Below the pieces are notes generated by a model. It saw only the letters and a program-made list of their open reading frames with translations, was not told where the DNA came from and ran no database searches. Below are positions 28,537 through 38,884 of a stretch of 64,000 nt of DNA, in pieces. Position 1 is the first letter of the stretch. Every line of letters begins with the position of its first letter. Location: positions 1 through 64,000 of the forward strand of contig NZ_JAODNM010000097.1 of NCBI RefSeq assembly GCF_025464955.1, written 5' to 3'. This DNA comes from Amycolatopsis sp. (GTDB lineage Bacteria > Actinomycetota > Actinomycetes > Mycobacteriales > Pseudonocardiaceae). The position numbers and the translations under genes are program-made.

Positions 28537-28575
28537 TGCTGTGGCGTGCGACGGCCTACCCCCGCGCGCCACAGC
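28537..28575. terminator. Hairpin ctgtggcgtgcg...cgcgcgccacag
   Basis: Imperfect inverted repeat after PEBP stop. Confidence 0.55.
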
Positions 28576-28702
28576 ACCGGGCCGGTGGCCAGCGGGTCCG
28601 GCGGCGTGGGCTGGTTGTCCGTCCCCGGCGTCGGCGAATTGCCCGGCTGCTCGGCCGTAGGTGGCCCGTGTTTTGACGTCCATGGTGTCCTACTGGAATT
28701 GC

Positions 28703-28998
28703 TTACTGTGCGAACGTGCTGTGGGGCTGCGGGCTGTTGCGGAACAAGGCTGCCGTGGCCTCCCACAGGGCGCGCTGAACCGTCTCGTCGCGGCCGAGTT
28801 CCGGGCACGGCAGGGGCTTGGTGTCCTTGACCGCGAAGTAGCCTCCGGTGCTGTCGGCGAATGCGGGGTCGGTCGCGAGTCGCACGATGATTCCGGCGCC
28901 GAGGTGGGGGTTGCCCATGTCCAGCCGGGTCAGGATCATCCTCACCACGGCGGAGAGAGGGTGATCGTCGCCGAGTCCGGTGGCGTTGAACCCGGGGC
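28703..28998 (-). pseudogene. C-terminal fragment of SDR oxidoreductase
   Basis: PGFNATGLGDDHPLSAVVRMILTRLDMGNPHLGAGIIVRLATDPAFADSTGGYFAVKDTKPLPCPELGRDETVQRALWEATAALF, paralogous to 17270-18160. Confidence 0.75.
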
Positions 28999-29282
28999 AG
29001 CACTACGGCGAGTGGAAGGACGTGCTCGTCTCGGCAGGCGTCCGCGAGGCGCGGTTGCACGACGCACGGCACACCGCAGCGACGTTCCTGCTTGTGCTCG
29101 GCGTGGCTCAGCGGGCCGTGATGGACGTGATGGGCTGGTCCAAGATCAGCATGGCCCAGCGCTACCAGCACGTGCCTGACGATCTCCGCCGCAACATCGC
29201 GTCGCAGGTCGGGGGACTGCTCTGGAAGACGCCGAACGACGACGAAGACGGTTCGCCGAAGGACACCCAAAAGGCCGGCTAG
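28996..29282 (+). pseudogene. C-terminal fragment of tyrosine recombinase/phage-type integrase
   Basis: EWKDVLVSAGVREARLHDARHTAATFLLVLGVAQRAVMDVMGWSKISMAQRYQHVPDDLRRNIASQVGGLLW; box II LHDxRHT and RYxHV motifs. Confidence 0.9.
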
Positions 29283-29316
29283 AACGACAAGTGAGACTGA
29301 AACTGAGACGATCCGC

Positions 29317-29353
29317 GACCAGGGAGCTTCCCATCTTTGGAAACTCCCTGGTC
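29317..29353. terminator. Strong hairpin gaccagggag...ctccctggtc between integrase fragment and tRNA
   Basis: 10-bp perfect outer arms plus ttcc/ggaa inner pairing. Confidence 0.65.
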
Positions 29354-29360
29354 AGAGGGG

Positions 29361-29433
29361 AGCCGGCAAGGGGGATCGAACCCCTGACCTCCTGTTTACA
29401 AGACAGGTGCTCTACCAGCTGAGCTATACCGGC
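29361..29433 (-). tRNA. tRNA-Thr (anticodon TGT)
   Basis: GCCGGTATAGCTCAGCTGGTAGAGCACCTGTCTTGTAAACAGGAGGTCAGGGGTTCGATCCCCCTTGCCGGCT folds as cloverleaf. Confidence 0.95.
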
Positions 29434-29530
29434 CGATCGATCGCGCCGACCGCGGGCGGCGCACGGTGAGTATATCGAGTCCCCAACGACTGCTCCTGCG
29501 TAGGCCGCCATCAGGCCATACTTGGTCAGC

Positions 29531-32272
29531 ATGGGCGCTCGGACGAAAGATCACCAGCCGGTGCCGCGGCTGGTCGGCCGTGATCGCGAGCTGGCCGCGT
29601 TGCGGGAAGCCGTCGATGTCGTGGCGGGCGGGCGGGGGCGGTTCGTGCTGCTGTCCGGGGAGGCCGGCATCGGCAAGTCCCGGCTGGCGAAAGAGGCGCT
29701 CACGGTCGCCGGCGAGCGCGGCTTCACGACGTTGGAGGGCCGTGCGCACCCGCTGCACGCTGGGCTTGCGTACGCGCCCATCGTCGAGGCACTACGCCCG
29801 CACCTCGACGGCCACACCGGGTTGGCCGACCTCGGACGCCTCTTCGCCGACCCGCGGTTCCCAGCCGCCGCGCCGCTGGGCGACCCGGAGCTCGAGAAGA
29901 CGCGCATGTTCGAGGCCGTCGCCCGGCTGGTCGAGCTACTCGCCGAGGAACGCCCAGTGTTCCTCTTCATCGACGATCTTCACTGGGCCGACCGCGGGAC
30001 CATCGAGCTCCTGCACTACCTGGGCACCTCGCCGGTCACCGGGCGGACGCTGGTCGTGGCCACCTACCGGACGGCCGACGCGGATGGGCCGCTGCGCGAG
30101 CTCGCGATCTCGATCCGCCGCGAACACACCGAGCTGGTACTGGCGGCACTGCCGGACACCGCGGTCGCCGAGCTCGTCCGCCACCGTTTCGACGGCGAGC
30201 CACCGGCCGGGCTCGTGCAGGAGGTGACCAATCGCGCGAAGGGGGTCCCGCTGTTCGTGACCGCGCTGGTCGACGGCAACACCCCGGCCGGGCTGCCGGT
30301 CATCGTGCGGGACGTCGTGCTCGGCCGCCTGAACCGCCTCGGCGAACCCGAACGCCGCCTGATCGAGATCATCGCCGTCGCCGGCGAAAGTGCGTCGACG
30401 GAGATCGTCGGCGCGGTCTGGGACGGCCCGGACCCGCTGCCGCTCCTGCGCCGCCTCGGCATCGAGGGCCTGCTCACCGAGCACGCCGTCGGCCGCACGA
30501 TCGCGTACCGGCTCACTCACCCGCTGTACGCCGAGGTCGCCTACGCCGAGCTCGGCATGGGCGAGCGGCGGTCGCTGCACGCCACCCTCGCCGAGGCGAT
30601 CGGCACGCTCACCCCGGACGACGCGTTCGCCCTCGCCCCGCACTACCGCGCCGCGGGCAACCTGGCCGAAGCCAAAGGCGCGACCAAGGTGCTGTCCCTC
30701 GCCGGGTGGCGGGCGCTGAGCATCGGTGAATCCGGCGAGGCGGTGGAGTACCTCAAAGCGGCAGCCGACAGCACCAAGGGAAAGCCCGCCATCGTGCTGC
30801 TCGTCGGGCTCGGAAAAGCCCATATCGGCTGTCACGACATCGACTCCGCGGTCGCCGTGTGGAACTCCGCGGTGACGCTGGCCGACCAGAACGGCGAACT
30901 CGACCTGTCCAACGAGCTGAACAACTGGCTGGCGCTGATCGAGTCGGAACGCGGCAACCACGCACTTTCCGAGCAGTACCGGCGCGCGGCCGTCGCGGCC
31001 GCGCCGCACGGCACGACGGCGGCAGGCGCGGAAAGCACCTTTCTCGCCTTGATGCTGACCATGCGCCACGGCGACCTCGACGAGACGCACCTGATCGCCG
31101 GAAGACTGGCCGCTTTTGTCGAGCCCGACGCCGACGACGTGGCGCTGGCCTCGGGCCACCTGGGCCGGACGGTCGTGGCCAGGCTGGACGGCGACTTGGC
31201 CATCGCGCGCGAACAGATCGAACTCGCGCTCGTCTACGCCGGTCGCCAGCACAACGTCGCGCCGCTGCTGGGCGTCTGGGTGAACCGGGAACTCGCCACG
31301 CTCAAAATCGGCGGCGGCGACGTGACCGGGGCATTGAACCTGGTCCGAGAGGGTCAGCACCAGTTCACCAAGTACCTGATGCCGGCGGGCCGCGGCTCCT
31401 GGTCGTGGGCGACGGCGTTCGTGCGGTATCTAGGTGGTGAGCTCGACGCCGCGCTGGCCGACGTCGAAGCGGGTGTCGCCCTCACCCGGCGGTCTTCGGT
31501 ACCGCGAGCCTTGTACCGCAACCTGTCCTGTAAGGCATTCCTGCTGGCAGAACGCGGAAATCTCAGTGAGGCCGCGGCCGCGCTCGACGAAGCGACCCAA
31601 CTTCACAACGGACACGAACCCGAGCTGACCATGCTGTTCGAACTGGCGCAGACGGCACTCGCCTTGCATTCGGGCCGTCCGGCCCCGCCGCCGACCACGC
31701 TGGTCTGGTTCAGCGATCCGATGATGATGTGGATCAGGCTGCTCTTCGCCGCCTACACCGGAAACGTCTGCGTCGACCACGTGATCAAGCTGCGAAAAGA
31801 CGGCCAGGGCGAGCCTTTTGTCCTCGCGATCGCAGACGCCCTCGACGGTCTGGCTGACTCCGCACCGGGTCCGCTGCGGACGGCGTCGGATACCTTCGAA
31901 GCGGCGGGTGCACCCCTGCTCGCAGCGCAGACACGGTTGCGCTGCGCCGAATTCACCCATGACAAGGCGGCCGTCCGGGCATGTCTGGCGGTGTTCGAAC
32001 AGGCCGGAGCGGAGCCGTGGGCCGACCGCGCACGCCAGCTCGCCCGCTCTCTCGGCCTGCGACTGCCAACGCCGCGCAAGTCTGGGCCGCTGAGCAAACG
32101 CGAGTCCCAGGTCGCGGCGCTCGTCGGTGAAGGACTGTCCAATGCGGACATCGCGACGCGGCTGTTCCTCAGCGAGCGCACGGTGGAAACCCACCTGCGT
32201 AACACTTATGCCAAACTCGAACTCACGTCACGCCTGACACTCGCCCGCTGGGCCGCCGAGAACCCGGCGTGA
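29531..32272 (+). CDS. LAL-type regulator: AAA ATPase + C-terminal LuxR HTH
   Basis: [19 protein letters not shown] (Walker A), [15 protein letters not shown] (Walker B), C-term [43 protein letters not shown]. Confidence 0.95.
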   Translation: MGARTKDHQPVPRLVGRDRELAALREAVDVVAGGRGRFVLLSGEAGIGKSRLAKEALTVAGERGFTTLEGRAHPLHAGLAYAPIVEALRPHLDGHTGLADLGRLFADPRFPAAAPLGDPELEKTRMFEAVARLVELLAEERPVFLFIDDLHWADRGTIELLHYLGTSPVTGRTLVVATYRTADADGPLRELAISIRREHTELVLAALPDTAVAELVRHRFDGEPPAGLVQEVTNRAKGVPLFVTALVDGNTPAGLPVIVRDVVLGRLNRLGEPERRLIEIIAVAGESASTEIVGAVWDGPDPLPLLRRLGIEGLLTEHAVGRTIAYRLTHPLYAEVAYAELGMGERRSLHATLAEAIGTLTPDDAFALAPHYRAAGNLAEAKGATKVLSLAGWRALSIGESGEAVEYLKAAADSTKGKPAIVLLVGLGKAHIGCHDIDSAVAVWNSAVTLADQNGELDLSNELNNWLALIESERGNHALSEQYRRAAVAAAPHGTTAAGAESTFLALMLTMRHGDLDETHLIAGRLAAFVEPDADDVALASGHLGRTVVARLDGDLAIAREQIELALVYAGRQHNVAPLLGVWVNRELATLKIGGGDVTGALNLVREGQHQFTKYLMPAGRGSWSWATAFVRYLGGELDAALADVEAGVALTRRSSVPRALYRNLSCKAFLLAERGNLSEAAAALDEATQLHNGHEPELTMLFELAQTALALHSGRPAPPPTTLVWFSDPMMMWIRLLFAAYTGNVCVDHVIKLRKDGQGEPFVLAIADALDGLADSAPGPLRTASDTFEAAGAPLLAAQTRLRCAEFTHDKAAVRACLAVFEQAGAEPWADRARQLARSLGLRLPTPRKSGPLSKRESQVAALVGEGLSNADIATRLFLSERTVETHLRNTYAKLELTSRLTLARWAAENPA

Positions 32273-32291
32273 CCCCAGAAATGACCCCAGA

Positions 32292-35003
32292 ATGACGAAC
32301 GTGGACCACAGACTGATCGGCCGAGAGCCCGAACTGGCTGAGCTGGTCGCAGCGCTTGACGCCGCGAAGCTCGGCCACGGCCGGATGCTCGTCCTCACCG
32401 GCGAGGCGGGTATCGGCAAGTCCAGGCTGGCCGCGGAAACCGTCACCACCGCTAGGGAACGCGGCTTCACTGTGGCCGAAGGCCGGGCGCATTCACTGCA
32501 CGCCGGGCTGGCGTACGCACCGATCGTCGAAGCGCTGCGCCCATATCTGTCCGCCCACACCGAATTGGCCGACCTCGGCCGGTTGTTCGCGGACCCTCGG
32601 TTCCCCGCCGCGGTCCCGCTCGGCGATCCGGAGCTCGAGAGGACGCGCATGTTCGAGGCCGTCGCCCGGCTGCTCGAACGACTCGCGCGGGAACACCCCG
32701 TGCTCCTGTTCGTCGACGACCTGCACTGGGCCGACCGCGGCACGATCGAGCTCCTCCACTACCTCGGCCGCGCTCTCACCGACAGCCGCACGGTGCTGCT
32801 CGCGACGTCACGGACGAACGACGCCGGCGTCGCGCTGAGCGATCTCCTGACCGCGATCCGCCGCGACCTGCCCACCAGCGAACTGAGGCTGTCACCGCTC
32901 ACCGATTCCTCGGTCGCCGAACTCGTCCGCGACGTGCTCGGTGCCGCGCCCCCGGCGGAGTTCCTGCACGGCGTGACCGATCGCGCCAAAGGCATCCCCC
33001 TGTTCGTCACCGCGCTCGCCCACGGCACGAAGCTGCTCGCCGACGAGCTCCCGGCGATCATCCGAGACCTCGTCCTGAGCAGGCTGCGAAGGCTGGAGCC
33101 CCCGGAGCGGCAGCTGCTGGAGTTCATCGCGGTCGCCGGGGAAAGCGCGTCCGCGGAGGTCCTGCGCACCACCGGTCAAACCACGAACTCCGCGTTGCGC
33201 GCGCTGCTTTCGGGCGGTCTGATCACCGAAGTCCTCGCCGGCCGGTCGTTGCATTACCGCGTCGCGCATCCTATGTACGCCGAAGTCGCCTACGGCGAAC
33301 TCTCCGCGGGCGAACGACGTCAGCTGCACGCGGTCCTGGCCGAAGCCATCGACGCGGGCACCCCCGACGACGTGCTCTCCCTCGCGCCGCACTACCGCGA
33401 AGCGGGCGACCTCGTCGATCCGAAACGCGCCGCAGAGGTGATGGAAGAGGCGGGTTTCCGTGCCTTGCGCATCCACGCCTACGAGGAGGCCATCCAGTAC
33501 CTCGGCTCGGCCATCGACGAAGCGGCTGAGGGTTCGGAGCGGTTGAACCAGCTCAGGAACGCGAGCGGTCAGGCGTTGATCGGGCTCGGCCGGATGGACG
33601 ACGCGATCACGGCGTGGACGGACAATGCCGCGTCGGCCGCCGAAGCCGGGCGGCTGGAGGAGTTCAGCTCGACGCAGTTCCGGATCGCGCTGCTGGAATC
33701 GGAACGTGGCAACCTCGCGGCGGCCCAACGGCACGCCGCGAAAGGCGCGATCCGCCTGCCCGAGCCGGCGGACCTCGGCACGGATCTCATCGCCGTGCGC
33801 ACGATCTTCACCGTGCGGCACGGCGACCGCGCGGCGCTGCGGGCCACGGTCGACCAGCTCGCGGCGCTTGAGGAGCCCAGCACGGTCCCGGCGGTCCGAG
33901 CCGCGGCCGGCCTCCGGAACTCGTTGATCGCGGTGCTGGACAGTGACTTCGCGGCCGCACGCGACCATGCGTTGGAGGCGGCCGAGCACGGCAGAGGCGC
34001 TGAAGGCCGGGCTGTTGTCGTTGAGAACTGGGCATTGCACGACGTCGTCGGGTACACCGTGTTGGCGGGCGAGCTGGAAACCGCCGTCGGGTACGCCGAA
34101 CGGGGTCTCGACATCCAGACGCGGTCGGGGGTCGCGCCGGCAAGATGCACCGGACAGACCGACTTGACGCTGACGCGGTATCTGACCGGAGATCTGCCGT
34201 CGGCGTTGCTACAGATGACGGCCAGCGTCGAGTACGCCAGGCGCGCGCGGTTGCCTCGGTCGCTGGCGCGCGCGTTGTCGTGTCAGGCCTTCCTGCTCGC
34301 CGAGTCGGGACAGCTCGGCGAGGCGGCGAAGACCCTGGCTGAAGCCGACGCGATCCCGACCGCCCACGAGCCCGGCCTGGTCGCGTTGGCCGAGGTGGCG
34401 CGCGGCGCGATCGCGACGCACACCGGGCGTCCCGGTGACGTGCCGCCGTTGACGTACTGGGCGGTCCACCACGAGCCGACGACCATGGCGTTGAGACTCG
34501 CCTTCGCTGGTCCCGAAGCGGCTGCGCTGGTTGACGTGTCCTCGCCGTTCCTCGACGTCCTCGTCGACCGGGCTACGGGGATCCACACTCGCGACGCCGA
34601 CCTGCTCGGGAAGACCGCGAAACGCCTCGCCGACTTCGGTTCGCCGCTGCTGGCCGCGCAGACACGGCTCGCGCAGGCCGAACTCACGTCGGACGTCAAC
34701 GCGGTGCTCGACACGCTCGCGGTCTTCGAGCGGGCAGGCGCGGTGCCATGGGCCGAGCGAGCACGACACCTCGCCCGTTCCCTCGGCCTGCGGCTACCCG
34801 TTCCGCGCAGGTCCGGGCCGCTCAGCAAACGCGAGTTCCAGGTCGCCGGGCTCGTCGGCGAAGGACTGTCCAACGCCGACATCGCGACGCGGCTGTTCCT
34901 CAGCGAACGCACGGTGGAAACCCACCTCCGCAACACCTACGCCAAACTCGGCCTCAGCTCCCGGTTGGCCCTCGCCCGCTGGATCACCGACCACGAAACC
35001 TGA
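32292..35003 (+). CDS. LAL-type regulator: AAA ATPase + C-terminal LuxR HTH
   Basis: [78 protein letters not shown]. Confidence 0.95.
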   Translation: MTNVDHRLIGREPELAELVAALDAAKLGHGRMLVLTGEAGIGKSRLAAETVTTARERGFTVAEGRAHSLHAGLAYAPIVEALRPYLSAHTELADLGRLFADPRFPAAVPLGDPELERTRMFEAVARLLERLAREHPVLLFVDDLHWADRGTIELLHYLGRALTDSRTVLLATSRTNDAGVALSDLLTAIRRDLPTSELRLSPLTDSSVAELVRDVLGAAPPAEFLHGVTDRAKGIPLFVTALAHGTKLLADELPAIIRDLVLSRLRRLEPPERQLLEFIAVAGESASAEVLRTTGQTTNSALRALLSGGLITEVLAGRSLHYRVAHPMYAEVAYGELSAGERRQLHAVLAEAIDAGTPDDVLSLAPHYREAGDLVDPKRAAEVMEEAGFRALRIHAYEEAIQYLGSAIDEAAEGSERLNQLRNASGQALIGLGRMDDAITAWTDNAASAAEAGRLEEFSSTQFRIALLESERGNLAAAQRHAAKGAIRLPEPADLGTDLIAVRTIFTVRHGDRAALRATVDQLAALEEPSTVPAVRAAAGLRNSLIAVLDSDFAAARDHALEAAEHGRGAEGRAVVVENWALHDVVGYTVLAGELETAVGYAERGLDIQTRSGVAPARCTGQTDLTLTRYLTGDLPSALLQMTASVEYARRARLPRSLARALSCQAFLLAESGQLGEAAKTLAEADAIPTAHEPGLVALAEVARGAIATHTGRPGDVPPLTYWAVHHEPTTMALRLAFAGPEAAALVDVSSPFLDVLVDRATGIHTRDADLLGKTAKRLADFGSPLLAAQTRLAQAELTSDVNAVLDTLAVFERAGAVPWAERARHLARSLGLRLPVPRRSGPLSKREFQVAGLVGEGLSNADIATRLFLSERTVETHLRNTYAKLGLSSRLALARWITDHET

Positions 35004-35010
35004 AAACTCA

Positions 35011-35028
35011 GTACTGCCACGGATACCG
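35011..35028 (+). promoter_or_regulatory. 18-bp element gtactgccacggataccg, copy 1
   Basis: Identical 18-mer at 38845-38862, both 5' of a gene. Confidence 0.5.
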
Positions 35029-35084
35029 CCGGAACGCCCGGGACACGACGATGCGGGCATGGGAAACCTCCATGCGGCGAAGTC

Positions 35085-36008
35085 GTGAACGCGCCGTTCA
35101 AGAAGCTGAGCGAGGCGGCGTCGACGGTCGCGGCCTATTCCACCGCGGTCCAGCTCGGCTTGCTCGACCGGATCGACCGCGAACCGGCCGCGCCCGCGGA
35201 GTTGGCCCGCAGTTGTGGCGCGCACGAACGCGGCGTCCGGGTGGTGCTGGCCGCACTGGAGCCTGGGGGCTTCGTGGAGCGCATGGCCGACGGCCGCTAC
35301 CGCCCCACCGTGCCCGGGCTCGCGTCGCTGCACCCGATCCTGCCGCTGTGGGACCACCTGCCCGAGTCGACGCGCACCGGCCGCCCGGTCTTCGCGGGCG
35401 ACGACCCGGCGACAGCGGCCGAGGTGTACCCGGCGCACGTGGCGTTCTTGGCCGGGTTGTGGCAGGACCAGCCAGCCGAAGTAGCGCAACGGCTTCGGCC
35501 GCCGAAGCGGCTGCTGGACGTCGGCGCTGGAGCGGCGCCGTGGAGCATCGCGCTGGCCACGGCGAGCCCAAGCTGCCGTGTGACCGCGCTCGACCTGCCG
35601 CCGGTCTTGCGCGCGACCCGGCACGCGGTTTCGCGCGCGGGCCTCGACGACCGCTTCGACTACCTGCCGGGCGACATGTTCAACGCCGTCATCGCCCCCG
35701 AGTCCTACGACCTGATCCTGATCGGCCAGGTCTGCCATCTGTTCGACGAGCCCTCGTGCGCGGAACTGATCCGGGATCTCGTCCCCGCGTTGGAGCCGGG
35801 CGGCACTTTCGCCGTCGTCGACGCGATGGCAGGCGGGCCGACGGCGGCGGCGTGCGACCTGTCGCTCTACCTGCGTACCCGGCGCGGCGCGGTGCACCCG
35901 CCGAAGGCGTATCGCGGCTGGCTGGAAGGTGCCGGGCTGGTCGACGTCGACGCGGCCGAGATAGGCGGCGACGGGGATACGGTGTTGATCACCGGCACCC
36001 GGCGTTGA
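35085..36008 (+). CDS. SAM-dependent (O-methyltransferase family 2-like) methyltransferase
   Basis: RLLDVGAGAAPWSIALATASPSCRVTALDLPPVLRATRHAVSRAGL; DLILIGQVCHLFDEP. Confidence 0.87.
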   Translation: MNAPFKKLSEAASTVAAYSTAVQLGLLDRIDREPAAPAELARSCGAHERGVRVVLAALEPGGFVERMADGRYRPTVPGLASLHPILPLWDHLPESTRTGRPVFAGDDPATAAEVYPAHVAFLAGLWQDQPAEVAQRLRPPKRLLDVGAGAAPWSIALATASPSCRVTALDLPPVLRATRHAVSRAGLDDRFDYLPGDMFNAVIAPESYDLILIGQVCHLFDEPSCAELIRDLVPALEPGGTFAVVDAMAGGPTAAACDLSLYLRTRRGAVHPPKAYRGWLEGAGLVDVDAAEIGGDGDTVLITGTRR

Positions 36009-36029
36009 GTCTGCGCTACCTTGACACTC

Positions 36030-38783
36030 ATGGATTTTCGGCTGCGCGGGAGAGACGTCGAGCTGGCGTCGCTCGCGCGCACGCTCGACGACGTCCGCGC
36101 GGGATCCGGCCGGACCGTGCTGATCTCGGGCGAGGCGGGCATCGGGAAGTCGCGCCTCGCCGCCGAAGTCGTCGCCCTCGCGGGTGGACGCGGGTTCGTC
36201 ACGCTGTCGGCGCAGGCCCATCCGCTCCACGCCGGTCTCGCCTACGCGCCGATCGTCGAGGCCGTCCGGCGGCACCTGTCCACGCTGACCGCCGTCGAAT
36301 CAGCACGGCTGCTCGACGGTCTCGCCGACCTCGGCCGACTGCTCGCCGATCCGCGGCTGCCCGCGGTGGAACCGCTCGGCGAGCCCGATCTCGAGCGCAC
36401 GCGCATGTTCGAGGCGGTCACCCAGCTGGTCCGCCGGATCGCCGAGCGGGCGCCGGTGCTGCTGTTCGTCGACGACCTGCACTGGGCCGACCACGGCACC
36501 GTCGAACTGCTGCACTACATCGGCAGCGGGGTGGCTGACCAGCCGGTTCTCGTCCTCGCCGGGTATCGCCCGAGCGAGACGACGGACGCGCTGAGCGAGC
36601 TCGCCATGGCCGCGCGCCGGGCCCGGCCGGACGCCGAGCTCGAGGTGTCGCCGCTCCCGGATCCCGAGGCGGCGAGCCTGATCGGCGATCTACTCGGCCA
36701 CGAACCGGCGCCGGACCTCCTGCGGGGCGTGCTCGATCGCGCCAGGGGCGTCCCGCTGTTCATCACGGCGCTGGTCCGCGGCCCGGTGCTGCGGCCGGAG
36801 GCGCTGCCGATCATCGTGCGCGACGCCGTACTCAGCCGGTTGCAACGACTCGACGACCCCGAGCGGCGCCTGATGGAACTCGTCGCCGTCGCCGGGAACA
36901 CCGGTTCCACCGAGGTGCTGCGTGCCGCGTGGACGTCGGATGAGGCGGAATTCCTCCGTACCGTACGGAAACTGCGGACCGACGGCCTGATCACCGAGCA
37001 CGAAGACGGCCGCCAGGTCACCTATCGCGTGGCTCACCCGCTCTACGCCGAGGTGGCCTACGGCGAGCTCACCCTCGGCGAACGACGTCGTGTGCACGCC
37101 CAGCTCGCCGAGATCATCGACAGCCTGACCCCGGGCGACGTCCTCGCGCTCGCGCCTCACTACCGCGACGCCGGCGACCTTGTCGACGCGACCCGGGCGA
37201 TCGAAGTGCTGGCCGAGGCCGGTTGGCGTGCGCTCGACGTGTTCGCCGCGGACGAGGCCGAGCAGTATCTCGGCGCGGCGTTGGCCGGGGCGCGGGACGC
37301 CGGCCGGACGGACCTCCTGCTGCGACTGTTGAACGGGCTCGGCCAGGCACGGCAGAGCGTCGGCAACCTCGACGCCGCCGCGGAGGGCTGGCGGGAGGCC
37401 GCCGAGCTGGCCGACCGCTTCGGCGAGGGCGAGCTGCGAAGCATGGTGCACCACCGGCTTTCGCTGCTGGAGTCGGAACGCGGCAACGCGGCCCAGGCGG
37501 AGGCGTACGCGGGAAAGGAAACCGCGAAGTCGCCCGACTCGCTGACCCTGCACCTGGTCTACGCCATGCGCACCGGCAACCTCGCCGAGGCGAAGTCCAC
37601 AGTGGACAAACTGGCCGCGGTCGCGGCGGAGGACGACTCGCCGGCCGTGCAGGCCGCCGCCCACACCGGGCATTCGCTGGTGGCCATGTACAACCGGGAC
37701 TTCGGCACCTCACTTGTCGAGGCCGAACGCGCGCTGGCCTACGCGGAACTGTGCGAGGCGTCTTCGCCGCTGCCCGCTCAGGCGAGCAGGCGGGCACTGG
37801 TCGGCCTCTCGATGCTGGCCGGGGACATGCCGGGCGCCATCGGGTACGCGAAGGCGAGCACCGGCAACCGCGTCAGTTTCATCCTGGCGTCCGGCTATTC
37901 CTCCGGGCAGTACGCGCTGGCTGCGTCGCACTACGCGGCCGGCGACCTGGACAGCGCGATGCGGGCGATCAACCGCATCACCAACTTCACCGGGTTGAAC
38001 AGGTCGCTGCACCGGACTCTGCTGTGCCGCGCGTTCCTGCACACCGAGCGGGGCGAACTCGCCGAGGCAGCCGCGTGTGTCGCCGAGGCGAGGCGGAGTT
38101 TCCCCGGCGACGCGAGCACGGTCACGCTGACGCACCTGGTCGACACGGCGATGGCGTTGCACAGCGGACATCCGGGAACCGCGCCTCCCGTACCCGACTG
38201 GACCGTGCACGACGAACAGCTCGTGCTCGTCGTCGGGTTCCTGTACCCCGGCCTCGCCGCGCTGGCCGCCGGAGATTCCGCAGGCGTGGCCGCGGCGACG
38301 GCCGTGCTCCGGCGCGTCGGCCAGACAGCGCCGTTCCTCGACGCGCAGGCGGACCAGCTCGACGGGCTGTCCCGCCGCGAACCGGCGCTGCTGGACACGG
38401 CGGCGAACCGGCTCGACGCGATGGGCGCGCGGCTGCTGGCCGCCCAGACCCGGCTGGAGTGGGCGGAACTCACGTCGGACGTCGACGCCACGAAGAGCTG
38501 CCTCGACGTCTTCGAGCAGACCGGGGCCGCGCCGTGGGCCGACCGCGCCCGGCGGCTGGCCCGATCGCTCGGCGTCCGGGTGCGGTCCGGTCGCAGCGCC
38601 GGCCCGCTGAGCAAGCGGGAGACGCAGGTCACCGGACTCGTCGGCGAGGGACTGTCCAATGCGGACATTGCCGCGCGGCTCTTCCTGAGCGAGCGCACGG
38701 TGGAAACCCACCTGCGCAACGCGTACGCCAAACTCGGCCTGACTTCACGGCTGGCGCTGGCCCAATGGGCCCTCGGCAAGTGA
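36030..38783 (+). CDS. LAL-type regulator: AAA ATPase + C-terminal LuxR HTH
   Basis: [78 protein letters not shown]. Confidence 0.95.
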   Translation: MDFRLRGRDVELASLARTLDDVRAGSGRTVLISGEAGIGKSRLAAEVVALAGGRGFVTLSAQAHPLHAGLAYAPIVEAVRRHLSTLTAVESARLLDGLADLGRLLADPRLPAVEPLGEPDLERTRMFEAVTQLVRRIAERAPVLLFVDDLHWADHGTVELLHYIGSGVADQPVLVLAGYRPSETTDALSELAMAARRARPDAELEVSPLPDPEAASLIGDLLGHEPAPDLLRGVLDRARGVPLFITALVRGPVLRPEALPIIVRDAVLSRLQRLDDPERRLMELVAVAGNTGSTEVLRAAWTSDEAEFLRTVRKLRTDGLITEHEDGRQVTYRVAHPLYAEVAYGELTLGERRRVHAQLAEIIDSLTPGDVLALAPHYRDAGDLVDATRAIEVLAEAGWRALDVFAADEAEQYLGAALAGARDAGRTDLLLRLLNGLGQARQSVGNLDAAAEGWREAAELADRFGEGELRSMVHHRLSLLESERGNAAQAEAYAGKETAKSPDSLTLHLVYAMRTGNLAEAKSTVDKLAAVAAEDDSPAVQAAAHTGHSLVAMYNRDFGTSLVEAERALAYAELCEASSPLPAQASRRALVGLSMLAGDMPGAIGYAKASTGNRVSFILASGYSSGQYALAASHYAAGDLDSAMRAINRITNFTGLNRSLHRTLLCRAFLHTERGELAEAAACVAEARRSFPGDASTVTLTHLVDTAMALHSGHPGTAPPVPDWTVHDEQLVLVVGFLYPGLAALAAGDSAGVAAATAVLRRVGQTAPFLDAQADQLDGLSRREPALLDTAANRLDAMGARLLAAQTRLEWAELTSDVDATKSCLDVFEQTGAAPWADRARRLARSLGVRVRSGRSAGPLSKRETQVTGLVGEGLSNADIAARLFLSERTVETHLRNAYAKLGLTSRLALAQWALGK

Positions 38784-38844
38784 CACTCTGAGCGGTGAAC
38801 GTCCCATTCGGCGCACTACGCAGCCGGGGAAGTGCACGTTTTAC

Positions 38845-38862
38845 GTACTGCCACGGATACCG
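38845..38862 (+). promoter_or_regulatory. 18-bp element gtactgccacggataccg, copy 2
   Basis: Identical 18-mer at 35011-35028. Confidence 0.5.
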
Positions 38863-38884
38863 GTCAAAGAGCGCACTGAGCACG

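Noticed and set aside
29936-31360. 474-aa minus-strand ORF opposite the first LAL gene
   Set aside because: Antisense artefact of third-codon GC bias; the plus-strand ORF has Walker and LuxR motifs.
36911-38173. Possible interpretation of the three LAL genes as an assembly duplication
   Set aside because: Nucleotide and protein sequences diverge clearly outside the HTH and Walker regions, so they are true paralogues.
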